A DNA stretch of 64,000 nucleotides. Source: Enchytraeus crypticus. Lineage: Eukaryota > Annelida > Clitellata > Enchytraeida > Enchytraeidae. Location: the NCBI GenBank assembly GCA_905160935.1, contig CAJHZI010000533.1, positions 1,228,501 to 1,292,500 on the forward strand, given 5' to 3'. Shown piece after piece: positions 44,201 through 48,088 of the stretch (position 1 is its first letter; each line of letters begins with the position of its first letter). Below the pieces are notes generated by a model. The model had not been told where the DNA came from and made no database searches. It was given only the letters and a program-made list of their open reading frames with translations. Position numbers and translations under genes: made by a program.

Positions 44201-46952
44201 CGTTTCCTCATACAGGAATGATGTCAGGGACTTCCCCAACAACACACATCACTATAGATCAATTCACCCAGACCAATCTGCAAAAGAAATGTGCTGAGGA
44301 GAAGTAAGGTCCTAAACGAAAGCTAGTCCGGTGATCCAAAAATGGTCAGGGTAGATATATTAATACAATGCATTAATACCAACATTAGCAAGTTTTGTAG
44401 CAACTGTGATTTATCATATCTTTAAATGAACATTACTCAAATATTTCAGAAAATTGAAAGACCTACAAAAGCATTTCAGAAAAGTATTTTGCAAAATAAT
44501 TTGAAAGTATTATCATTATAAACTATAATAATATTTTAGAATAATACTTTTTTTAATTAAATTATATATTTTTAAATTAAATTATAATTATATATACTTC
44601 TTTTATAAAATATTTTAAAATAGTAGAATATAATAGCCCGGAAAAATTTTAAAAAATAGAAAAGAACACATATTATATAAGGTAGTTTAATGAATAACAT
44701 ATTCTGTTTTGAAAATATAATACCATTTGAAAATATTTGCCTATCACTGATTAAAAGTTATTTTTCGAACTTGTTGAAGGACACATAGGCCTAAATGTAA
44801 AATCATTTACGATCATATTACCGAGTTATTTACAATCTTCAGCTGCAGTGCTAATAAAACCCTTATGCACACTTCAACACAGATTAATTCATCGATGCGA
44901 CGTCATAAGTGACTCAGATCAATAATATATGATCAACCCAGTTTCACTTCACTTAAGTCTATAACAAAGTATGTCAATTGTTTTTCATTTCTCTACAGCA
45001 TTTTAATAATAAAATGAAAAATCGCTGAAACTTTTACATTTTAACTCGTACTATAAAATGTAATCTAGTTGTTTGTCAATATGTAACTTTTCTTTATTTG
45101 TACCAAAGGAATATAAACACCTCCAGCGGGCTAAATGATATGCGCCAGTGTAAATTTTCTCCGACCTGATCTAAAACTTCTCAATTTTCCCGGAAACTAC
45201 TCGGAATAGGATCAAAAAATGCCGCTACAGTTTTAGTCTAATCGAGACGTGTTAGAACTGGAAGCATGGAAGTGCTAGAGCAATGTTAAAGAGATCGGCG
45301 CTAATGGATACGACAATTTAGCGGTGTCTCGTGTGTCGCAGATACAGAGTTGAGTTTGGGGCTAAACCAGTAGTTAAACTTTGAAAAGTTCATAATTCTG
45401 ATTATGATGACCAAGGAATGGTAGCGGGCAGCGAGATTGGATTGCAGAAGATAATGGATAGGCTGAATGATACAGCCCTAAGATATGGCATGAAGATTAA
45501 TATAAAAAAGACCAAGGTTATGAGAGTGTTCAATAATAAAGGTGAAGTTAATATCACAAAAATGGTACGAAATTGGAACAGGTAAGGAGTTTCAAATATT
45601 TGGGTCATACTATAACCGATGATGGGAAATGTGAGACGGAAATATGCAGTAGGATTGCACAAGCAAAAGCGGCCTTTGGTAGTAGAAAAGAACTATTAAC
45701 AAAAAGTCTAAAGAAAGACCCAAAGATAAAGATAGTGGAAAACTTTGGTTTGGACCACGCTATTGTATGGATGTGAAACATAGACCTTAAGGAAGAAAGA
45801 TATTAGGAAACTGCAGGAATTGGAAATGTGGATTTGGAGAAGAATGGAGAGGATTAGCTGCACTCAAAAGGTTACAAATGAGGAAGTCATGGAGAGAGTT
45901 GGCACAGATAGACAGTTGATAAATGTATTAAGAAATAGGAAGAAGAGATGGATAAGACACATTCTAAGAGGGGAAGGTCTATTAAAAGAGGTCATAGAAG
46001 TTAGAATGAAAGGAAAAAGAGGCAAGGGCAGGCCGAGATTAGATATGTTAGATGATTTAAAGACCCACTCATATGTGGAACTGAGGAGGAAGGCGGAAGA
46101 CAGAGAAGAGTGGAGGCGTTATGTACCATGGACCTGCCAATAGGCAGTGCACTAAGAGAGAGTTCATAGAAGCCAAGGTCAACTGAGATTTCGAGAGATG
46201 AGCCGAAGGTTAAATTCTTATGATTAATTGATTGATTGATTTATTGATATAACACATTTACCCGTGTTTTGTCCGGGTAGGTGAAGAATAGACCAGCCGT
46301 GGACTAATATAAAACATCGTATAGACTAGTAGGCCTATGGTACAGACGTGGTATGATAAAAGGATACGCAGCAGCACTAAGATCAAAACCAAACGTCAGA
46401 AAGGGCATTCGATTGATGAGCGCCTAGGATCCGGAATTTATAACAAAATGTTCTCACCCCGACCCTAGTTAAACTGTGATTCAATGGAAAACGCTGATTA
46501 ATTGATTAGTATCAAGTAAGCACCAATCAATATTAACTCGTCAATATTAATGATATTGGATTTACTGTTAAGAGAGCACGTTTCGAAACCTCATTATACC
46601 GTCTCTATAGAATAAGGAAACTGACATTGAGATTAGCTTTACATCTTTTACCACAAGTAGACTAAACTGAATTTGAATCAGGAATTTTTTAATCATTTAA
46701 ATTGAAGCCGTTGATTTTTCTATAAATACAATGCACGAAGCATCAATAAGCGAATCAGTAGAGAACTGTAACTTATTCCAGGACAGGTTAATCACATGAA
46801 AAATCATAATTTTAAAATAAATCTGTAATATGAATAAAATCACGTAAATAAAACCACGCGGCAAGTTTTTACAGTAGAGCAAAAGCAATTACTTACGAGA
46901 ACCATTTGATTTTCTGCGAGCCAAGTTTCATCTTATGACCCCGGACATCCAT
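10825..46952 (-). CDS. PDE4: cAMP-specific 3',5'-cyclic phosphodiesterase, PDE4/dunce family
   Basis: Fourteen exons, listed separately, join in phase to 647 aa. PDE4 enzymes hydrolyse cAMP to 5'-AMP and are tuned by two upstream conserved regions. Order: 18-residue N-terminal exon; UCR1 with the protein kinase A site RRPS in [15 protein letters not shown] and the core [21 protein letters not shown]2 with [15 protein letters not shown] and [14 protein letters not shown]; linker with PMSQIS; catalytic domain. Key residues are present: [10 protein letters not shown] (proton donor and metal His), IHDIDHPG (metal His-Asp), [11 protein letters not shown] (metal Asp) and KSQIGF (the purine-clamping Gln). 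So it looks like a working long isoform. Odd points: HGADL replaces the usual HCADL, the segment before it is divergent, VQPLWETW replaces VHPLWETW, and the C-terminal tail is short and serine-rich. Introns are full of repeats; the first spans about 20.5 kb. Family assignment is secure; orthology to a vertebrate paralogue is not implied. Confidence 0.95.
11100..11392. repeat. Minisatellite of 12 bases in PDE4 intron 13
   Basis: Units like GTATTGATTAGA repeated more than 20 times with drift. Confidence 0.88.
11578..11760 (-). CDS. PDE4: PDE4 exon 13: [11 protein letters not shown] exon
   Basis: Encodes [20 protein letters not shown] to [12 protein letters not shown], including the metal-binding Asp and the invariant Gln at the donor (CAG-GTGAGT). 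The usual Cys before ADLSNP is Gly. Confidence 0.95.
11848..11900 (+). mobile_element. SINE A tail fragment in PDE4 intron 13
   Basis: Only CATCGCTTTCGAGTGAGG and ACTGACGTTAACCTTAG remain. Confidence 0.7.
12165..12660. repeat. Minisatellite of 28-29 bases in PDE4 intron 12
   Basis: Units built of AATCAATCAATATAAC and AATYAGAATTAAC, about 16 copies, followed by an AAT run. Confidence 0.88.
12757..12805 (-). mobile_element. SINE B tail in PDE4 intron 12
   Basis: Decayed inner stem, but CCCTGACAT and AGGAAACGGA remain on the minus strand. Confidence 0.65.
12837..12965 (-). CDS. PDE4: PDE4 exon 12
   Basis: Encodes [20 protein letters not shown], then a divergent stretch ([19 protein letters not shown]) where relatives have GVLLLDNYSDRIQ. 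Acceptor GCTAG, donor CAG-GTTAGT. Confidence 0.93.
13840..13900 (-). mobile_element. SINE B tail with intact hairpin
   Basis: Minus strand reads AACGTCCCTGACATCATCCC then TGGATGAGGAAACGGACGTT, the best-preserved copy of the two-stem tail. Confidence 0.8.
14315..14469 (-). CDS. PDE4: PDE4 exon 11
   Basis: Encodes [20 protein letters not shown] and TGCDIFKNF to KMIIDL, very close to the family. Acceptor GTCAG, donor CTT-GTACGT. Confidence 0.95.
14553..14845 (+). mobile_element. Internally deleted RTE LINE derivative
   Basis: The LINE 5' leader (CTCAGGGAATGACGCC to CCAAGAATAATGGTATAT) is fused to its last 130 bases (GATGATTTGGAGATCCACTC to ATACCATGGACCT, then a GAGAG tail). The 2.9 kb of coding sequence between is gone. 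Confidence 0.85.
15162..15261 (-). CDS. PDE4: PDE4 exon 10: IHDIDHPG metal-binding exon
   Basis: Encodes [20 protein letters not shown] then [13 protein letters not shown], with the metal-binding His-Asp. Acceptor TTATAG, donor ACCG-GTATAT, phase 1. Confidence 0.95.
15448..15620 (+). mobile_element. R1 repeat
   Basis: ACCGTGGACTGCATATGTCG to AACTGGGATTCAAGGG, GAT tail. Confidence 0.72.
15963..16133 (-). CDS. PDE4: PDE4 exon 9: [10 protein letters not shown] catalytic exon
   Basis: Fifty-seven codons, [15 protein letters not shown] to SLPTLQ, with the signature [12 protein letters not shown]. The acceptor is GAACAG, preceded by a GAT/ATG run and a poor pyrimidine tract. Donor CAG-GTTTGG. Confidence 0.93.
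16145..16260 (-). mobile_element. R1 3' fragment in PDE4 intron 8
   Basis: CAT-repeat tail, then TCCCAATTTAACTAAGG on the plus strand. Confidence 0.6.
16558..16656 (-). CDS. PDE4: PDE4 exon 8: catalytic domain start
   Basis: Thirty-three codons, [18 protein letters not shown] to LTILR, aligning with the NKWGLHVFRIAEL region. Acceptor GCGCAG, donor CGG-GTAAGC, phase 0 at both ends. Confidence 0.9.
16674..17075 (+). mobile_element. Two RTE LINE 3' fragments flanking a SINE A copy
   Basis: 16674-16770 and 16921-17075 both start GTCGTAGTGATGAGAGAC and carry the LINE 3' end (GATTTAAAGATCCACTC). The second ends in AG repeats. SINE A (16778-16912) lies between them, so one LINE end was probably split by the insertion with its start duplicated. 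Confidence 0.65.
16778..16912 (-). mobile_element. SINE A copy in PDE4 intron 7
   Basis: Minus strand: head, B box GGGATTCAAATCCTG and tail CATCGCTTGCGAGTGAGG, inserted between two LINE 3' pieces. Confidence 0.83.
17045..17165. repeat. AG microsatellite
   Basis: Two AG arrays after a LINE 3' end, each preceded by GAGCACTAAGAGAG-like sequence. Confidence 0.88.
17165..17345 (-). mobile_element. R2 repeat, 3' part, in PDE4 intron 7
   Basis: CTCTCACTCTAGTGCTCTGC then CAAGTGGCAGGTTCAAGG. Confidence 0.75.
17515..17690 (+). mobile_element. Internally deleted RTE LINE derivative, 5' shortened
   Basis: Has the same junction (AATAGTATATCAAAAG then AAATGTTAGATGATTT) and the same 3' end, followed by an AG repeat. 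Confidence 0.8.
17743..17993 (-). CDS. PDE4: PDE4 exon 7: linker to catalytic domain
   Basis: Acceptor TATCCAG lies directly after a long TA repeat. Encodes an acidic and Ser-rich linker with [10 protein letters not shown], a short GTCA-repeat stretch read as SGSQSVSQQ, then [10 protein letters not shown], matching IPRFGVKT. Donor CCG-GTATGA. Confidence 0.85.
17998..18051. repeat. TA microsatellite abutting PDE4 exon 7 acceptor
   Basis: Pure TA over about 53 bases; on the minus strand it runs straight into CCAG of the acceptor. Confidence 0.95.
18052..18180 (+). mobile_element. SINE A copy in PDE4 intron 6
   Basis: A box TGGCGAAATCGGTAAGAT, B box GGTTCAAATCCTGG (close to consensus) and the shared tail. 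Between two TA arrays. Confidence 0.85.
18205..21335 (-). mobile_element. RTE-type LINE, near full length, decayed
   Basis: Read on the minus strand: a 5' leader (21335-21224), an ATG at 21223 starting [18 protein letters not shown], an apurinic-type endonuclease ([11 protein letters not shown] near the start, [14 protein letters not shown] and [10 protein letters not shown] near 20400), then reverse transcriptase 19693-18842 with [33 protein letters not shown] and [12 protein letters not shown] (usual FADD changed to FSDD). A C-terminal part with [20 protein letters not shown] follows in another frame. The 3' end reads ATGGACCTG-like then CACTAAGAGAG-like sequence. Several frameshifts and stops, one near 18842, mean it is dead. 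It sits in PDE4 intron 6 with TA repeats at both ends. Confidence 0.9.
21347..21434. repeat. TA microsatellite at the LINE 5' end
   Basis: Separates the full LINE from the deletion derivative. Confidence 0.95.
21433..21690 (+). mobile_element. Internally deleted RTE LINE derivative
   Basis: 5' leader fused to 3' end with the shared junction, followed by a TA-rich tail. Lies next to the full LINE 18205-21335 but in opposite orientation. Confidence 0.85.
21688..21840. repeat. TA/TATACTG microsatellite
   Basis: TA runs broken by ACATG and CTG, ending in GATA repeats. Confidence 0.9.
22147..22237 (-). CDS. PDE4: PDE4 exon 6: UCR2 second half
   Basis: Acceptor TGACAG, then [14 protein letters not shown] and [10 protein letters not shown], matching FKRMLNRELTHLSE and VSEYISNTFL. 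The donor is ATTG-GTATGA; the leftover G forms Asp with the next exon, matching the family's FLD. Confidence 0.9.
22612..22735 (-). mobile_element. SINE B copy in PDE4 intron 5
   Basis: Tail with CATC/GATG inner stem and part of the body; ATTT-type end. Confidence 0.78.
23175..23375 (-). mobile_element. R1 repeat
   Basis: CAT-repeat tail then CCCAGTTTAACCAGGGTCGG and CCGAATGCCCTTTCTGACG on the plus strand. Confidence 0.78.
23487..23602 (-). CDS. PDE4: PDE4 exon 5: UCR2 first half
   Basis: Encodes [19 protein letters not shown] then VADLASSK, a close match to the first half of UCR2. Acceptor ATCAG, donor AAG-GTCTGA. Confidence 0.93.
24072..24205 (+). mobile_element. SINE A copy in PDE4 intron 4
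   Basis: Full order from GGAGCCAGTGACGATGTC to the tail GTGGGGAAACTGATATTAAC. Confidence 0.83.
24419..24495 (-). CDS. PDE4: PDE4 exon 4: UCR1-UCR2 linker, start uncertain
   Basis: Encodes a polar linker ending [14 protein letters not shown] before a GTTCGT donor. Two acceptors keep frame: CACAG with exon start 24463 (with exon 3 ending at 25321), or TTTGTAG with start 24495 (with exon 3 ending at 25314; adds 13 residues in all). A minisatellite lies just upstream of the second. Confidence 0.6.
24505..24840. repeat. Minisatellite beside PDE4 exon 4
   Basis: About 12 imperfect units holding AACATCCATCAATAGGATG, spacing 20-45 bases. Begins about 10 bases upstream of an exon 4 acceptor. Confidence 0.88.
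25190..25300 (+). mobile_element. SINE A-related copy overlapping PDE4 intron 3 start
   Basis: Decayed head (GGTTCAAATCCAG) and a variant tail CTGACATGCTATCGAGCAGG, AAACCGACGTTAACC. Ends at about the donor of PDE4 exon 3. Confidence 0.6.
25321..25421 (-). CDS. PDE4: PDE4 exon 3: UCR1 core
   Basis: Acceptor TTTCAG, then [20 protein letters not shown], matching DDLIVTPFAQVLASL of UCR1. The best donor is AACG-GTAGAG at 25321; a weaker one at 25314 would pair with the earlier acceptor of the next exon. Confidence 0.88.
25530..25800 (-). mobile_element. R2 repeat in PDE4 intron 2
   Basis: CT run, GTGCTCTGCCAGCGGCAGG, then the middle of R2 (GTTGCCTCTTATGTACACG). Confidence 0.75.
25935..26110 (+). 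mobile_element. LINE 3' UTR copy beside PDE4 exon 2
   Basis: Matches 54585-54735 (CTTTGGACTGATTTTC, then GTAGCATTCTAATTGTTG) and ends in TTATT repeats 24 bases from the exon. Confidence 0.75.
26134..26376 (-). CDS. PDE4: PDE4 exon 2: UCR1 start, PKA site
   Basis: Acceptor CTTGCAG, then [14 protein letters not shown], matching the FDVENGTS exon of other PDE4 genes, and [15 protein letters not shown] with the kinase site. The donor is inferred at GG-GTTTGT because it is the one that keeps phase with the next exon; about 40 residues before it are unlike known PDE4. Confidence 0.85.
26458..26600 (-). mobile_element. Inverted LINE 3' UTR copy on the other side of PDE4 exon 2
   Basis: Reverse complement of the 25935-26110 family (starts CAACAATTAGAGCGC on the plus strand). 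The exon lies between the two arms. Confidence 0.75.
26778..27005 (+). mobile_element. SINE C copy in PDE4 intron 1
   Basis: Same order as 55430-55680, with B box GGGTTCAAATCC and the body CGGACATTCATTGGGCTGG. Confidence 0.78.
27318..27685 (+). mobile_element. R2 interspersed repeat, longest copy
   Basis: CCGTGTTGTGCTCGGGTGTG, then AAGAGGCGACTAAAGGCAGG, GGCAACGGGAAACCACATC, and the end CCTGCCACTTGGCAGTGCAC. No protein or tRNA part is recognised. Confidence 0.78.
28022..28135 (+). mobile_element. SINE C-like tRNA head, partial
   Basis: TTAGCTCAGTGCTTAGAG (A-box-like) and GGGTTCTATTAC (decayed B box), then AGAGAATAAAAT as in SINE C. Confidence 0.6.
28255..28410 (-). mobile_element. RTE-type LINE fragment (reverse part)
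   Basis: The minus strand resembles the segment encoding [20 protein letters not shown] of the LINE at 18205-21335, with many changes. Confidence 0.7.
28435..28870 (+). mobile_element. RTE-type LINE fragment (forward part)
   Basis: The plus strand resembles the next LINE segment (GLY GCE T-LRK, then the RGEGLLKE-like and GRPR-like parts). It is in opposite orientation to 28255-28410, so the two form a rearranged or 5'-inverted copy. Confidence 0.7.
29604..29760 (-). mobile_element. SINE B, long copy
   Basis: Same body and tail as 44190-44360, with an ATT-repeat end at 29570-29603. Confidence 0.8.
30300..30422 (+). repeat. CT microsatellite
   Basis: Imperfect CT with TCTG blocks, then a pure run. 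Confidence 0.9.
31252..31378 (-). mobile_element. SINE A copy
   Basis: Head to tail in order on the minus strand, moderately diverged. Confidence 0.8.
31930..32200 (+). mobile_element. R1 repeat
   Basis: Most complete copy: GACCAACCGGTGCG to AACTGGGATTCAAGGG with a GAT-type tail. Confidence 0.8.
32988..33058 (+). mobile_element. SINE A-related tail fragment
   Basis: CGTCACTGACATGGTATCGA then AGGAAACATACGTTAA. Confidence 0.6.
33108..33525. repeat. Degenerate GATGATGTA-type minisatellite
   Basis: Twelve-base units such as GATGATGTAGCA over 400 bases. Open frames on the minus strand (HHLLHHLL-type) come from the repeat. Confidence 0.9.
33610..33705 (-). mobile_element. SINE C fragment
   Basis: The minus strand has GTGGGTTCGAATCCCGG and CTGGGACATTCACTGG. 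The A-box side is replaced by a simple repeat. Confidence 0.7.
33712..33838. repeat. GATGATGCA-type minisatellite
   Basis: Related to 33108-33525 and joined to a SINE C fragment at its left. Confidence 0.88.
34831..34886. repeat. TA microsatellite
   Basis: Two TA runs split by AATAT, next to a LINE derivative end. Confidence 0.93.
34910..35090 (-). mobile_element. Internally deleted RTE LINE derivative, further shortened
   Basis: On the minus strand the leader ends GGTATATCACAAGGAATGTT and then jumps straight to GGACCTGCCAGTAGGC. It keeps the shared junction and has lost about 100 more bases. Confidence 0.8.
35258..35382 (-). mobile_element. SINE A copy
   Basis: Head to tail in order on the minus strand; tail hairpin loop bases kept. 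Confidence 0.82.
35880..36115. repeat. Degenerate repeat with AAAGCTAA-GTTA-CATAA units
   Basis: Units of about 25-30 bases like AATATAAAGCTAAAGTTAGC recur with heavy drift. Confidence 0.55.
36235..36380 (-). mobile_element. R2 3' fragment
   Basis: CT run then GTATTCTGCCAAGTAGTAG and the GAAGAGCACTCCATTG part. Confidence 0.65.
37042..37165 (-). mobile_element. SINE D copy, diverged
   Basis: Same order as 42480-42605: TGGCGAAATGGATAGCAAGC, GGTTTGAATACC, then GATAGTATC and GATATGAAAACAG. Confidence 0.75.
37782..38030 (-). mobile_element. R2 repeat with adjoining R1 fragment
   Basis: CT run, AGCGAGTGGCAGGTTCAAG, then middle part; near 37980 it passes into R1-like GGTTGGTCTACTCTTC. Confidence 0.65.
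38658..39038 (+). pseudogene. Coding-like stretch of unknown identity with in-frame TAG
   Basis: GC content and codon variety rise sharply here against the AT-rich surroundings. After a possible acceptor (GGGGCAG at 38651-38657) one frame stays open for 90 codons: [40 protein letters not shown], then Ser/Gln-rich sequence ending NQMLASG. A TAG stands at 38928-38930, and the same frame then stays open to 39036, running into a perfect palindrome. A further open piece with protein-like composition ([20 protein letters not shown]) lies at about 39052-39153 in another frame. I do not recognise the protein. It could be an exon of a gene, a terminal exon ending at the TAG, or a decayed copy. It lies inside PDE4 intron 1 on the opposite strand. 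Confidence 0.4.
38972..39035. repeat. Perfect 31-bp inverted repeat with 2-base spacer
   Basis: The left arm 38972-39002 (starts GAGAATTTTGGG) is matched without error by the reverse complement at 39005-39035. The spacer is AG. The match does not extend past either end. Confidence 0.95.
39240..39500 (-). mobile_element. Two SINE B tail remnants with AAT runs
   Basis: TGTTTAACGTCC near 39268 and GGTTTAATGTCCGTTTCC near 39476, each after an AAT-type repeat. Confidence 0.5.
40105..40285 (+). mobile_element. R1 repeat
   Basis: TCCGTGTTGTGTCCAG to GAATTCAAGGGAAGATAATG. Confidence 0.75.
40500..40630 (+). mobile_element. SINE A, tRNA-derived, with hairpin tail
   Basis: Near complete: A-box-like TGGCGATGTCGGTAAGAT, B-box-like GGGATTCAAATTC, then the tail CACTGACATCGCTTTCGAG and TGAGGAAACTGACGTTAAC. 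Confidence 0.85.
41068..41295. repeat. Compound TA-AG microsatellite
   Basis: A TA run passes into a 200-base AG array with GACA breaks. Confidence 0.95.
41838..42215 (-). mobile_element. R2 repeat, near full length
   Basis: Matches 27318-27685 in reverse; starts with a CT run on the plus strand then GTGCTCTTCCAAGCGGCAGG. Confidence 0.78.
42480..42605 (-). mobile_element. SINE D, tRNA-derived, with hairpin tail
   Basis: Minus strand: A-box-like TGGCCGAATAGATAGCATGC, B box GGTTCGAATCCC, then the tail TCTGACAGTATC, GATACGGAAACAAACGTT. Confidence 0.82.
42761..43075. repeat. Minisatellite of about 36-38 bases
   Basis: About eight units of TAAACTAGTCCYATGTC plus AAAACAGCGCTATAGTC; some have an extra TA in GCTATATAGTC. 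Confidence 0.95.
43534..44118 (+). pseudogene. DUOX: Dual oxidase C-terminus (NADPH-binding region), frameshifted fragment
   Basis: DUOX proteins pass electrons from NADPH through FAD and heme to make hydrogen peroxide. This stretch covers only the last 190 or so residues: [84 protein letters not shown] and the final HHLENF stop, each a good DUOX match. The frame shifts twice: about five extra bases at 43612-43622 after VIPF, and a four-base duplication near 43860 between TMLY and ICERHFQ. No introns are seen. The heme, peroxidase and FAD parts are not found upstream. It lies antisense inside PDE4 intron 1. Best read as a decayed partial copy, perhaps retroposed; sequencing error in a real 3' exon is less likely with two shifts. 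Confidence 0.85.
44190..44360 (-). mobile_element. SINE B, long copy
   Basis: Body with GGTCTGGGTGAATTGAT and GATGTGTGTTG on the minus strand, then the hairpin tail and an ATT-repeat end. No clear tRNA head. Confidence 0.8.
44361..45404. other. PDE4 intron 1 segment, no gene seen
   Basis: Very AT-rich sequence between SINE B and the truncated LINE. No supported exon. Confidence 0.5.
45405..46165 (+). mobile_element. 5'-truncated copy of the RTE-type LINE
   Basis: Begins inside the reverse transcriptase at [20 protein letters not shown] and runs to the 3' end: [67 protein letters not shown], then an AG-rich tail. Split among frames. Same family as 18205-21335, opposite strand. Confidence 0.9.
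46258..46495 (+). mobile_element. R1 repeat
   Basis: CCCGTGTTTTGTCCGGGTAG to GTTAAACTGTGATTCAATGG. Confidence 0.75.
46897..46952 (-). CDS. PDE4: PDE4 exon 1: candidate N-terminal isoform exon
   Basis: An ATG opens 18 codons ([18 protein letters not shown] plus two bases) and ends at a strong GTAAGT donor. A TAA lies in frame upstream, so the ATG is the likely start. The two leftover bases complete a Ser codon with the first base of the UCR1 exon, giving WFSFNVDN, much like ICFDVDN in vertebrate long PDE4 forms. It lies 20.5 kb from the next exon, so it rests on splice phase and this short likeness. Confidence 0.6.
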
Positions 46953-47974
46953 TATATTCTCTCTCGACCCAATGTCAACACTGAGTGTGTCTCGTAGATC
47001 CACGGTCACTTCTTATTCCAAGTTCATATCAAGACTACTTTAGCTAAAAGGCGTCGTACGGTAAGGTTTTACTTCAGTCCTTTTACTATTCCGATTTTTG
47101 ACGCTATCCTATTGATTCAAATGCAGTTAAGTCCATCCGGTCTACATATCCAAAGTGCTGTCAGGTTCAATCAGTGTGCTTCTTGTTGGTTGTAAACTAG
47201 TAACTGACTGTTCCGCGATATAAAGAAATTCTGAAACCTTTCGTCATTCAATGCTGGTTATTATGTTTCTTAACAATCGTTATGCCTGAAAATCATAACA
47301 GTTGAAACTTAATGGATTAGACATCTAGAGGATTAGAAGATGATTTGGTGATGCAAAAATGTATTTGGCATGCCAAAAAGAGACTGCGAATTACTAAATA
47401 TCGTAGTTCATGAGCTATGAAGTAGCCATTAAAAATTGAATATTTACTGATTAATTAAGATAATTATAGGATGCGTTTTAAACTAATGTTTAATCCGCGA
47501 TTGAACTAGTTTAGATTTTATCTCATAATATAATATGAACTTAACAATATAGGCATTTCATAAAAACAATACTAAAAGTTAATTCAATATAGTCCATTCC
47601 TAATAAAAATACTAAATAGGGCCGAAATTATTAGATTTTTATGAAACACAGTATAGAAGTTGACAGCTGAGAAGACACAAATCATTAAGTGAATCAGATG
47701 GCAACTTTCATATAGAAAATATCTTTTACGTAATAAATAAAAACTCTGCCAGGATTCATGCCGCCTTCAACCTACGTCCTTTGGAGGTCAGCACACCGAG
47801 TAGACGTCACAAAACAAACAACAACATCTACATCCTTCACCCTCCCATATCACATCTGCTCTCCCCCCCCCCCATATATAGAGGGGAAGTTTATGACTCC
47901 GTATTCATCGGAGCGTCTGGTTTGACAACGAGGTAGATGACGACGATGTGGAGCCTGCCCCGTGGCGAGATCCT

Positions 47975-48088
47975 ACCCATCCTACTCATCCTACCTATCC
48001 TACCCATCCTAGCCATTCTACCCATCCTACCTATCCTACCCATCCTACCCATCCTTCCCATCCTACCCATCCTACCTATCTTACCCAT
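47975..48088. repeat. CCTACCCAT minisatellite, left part
   Basis: Units CCTACCCAT and CCTACCTAT. Interrupted at 48089 by the DNA transposon. Confidence 0.93.
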
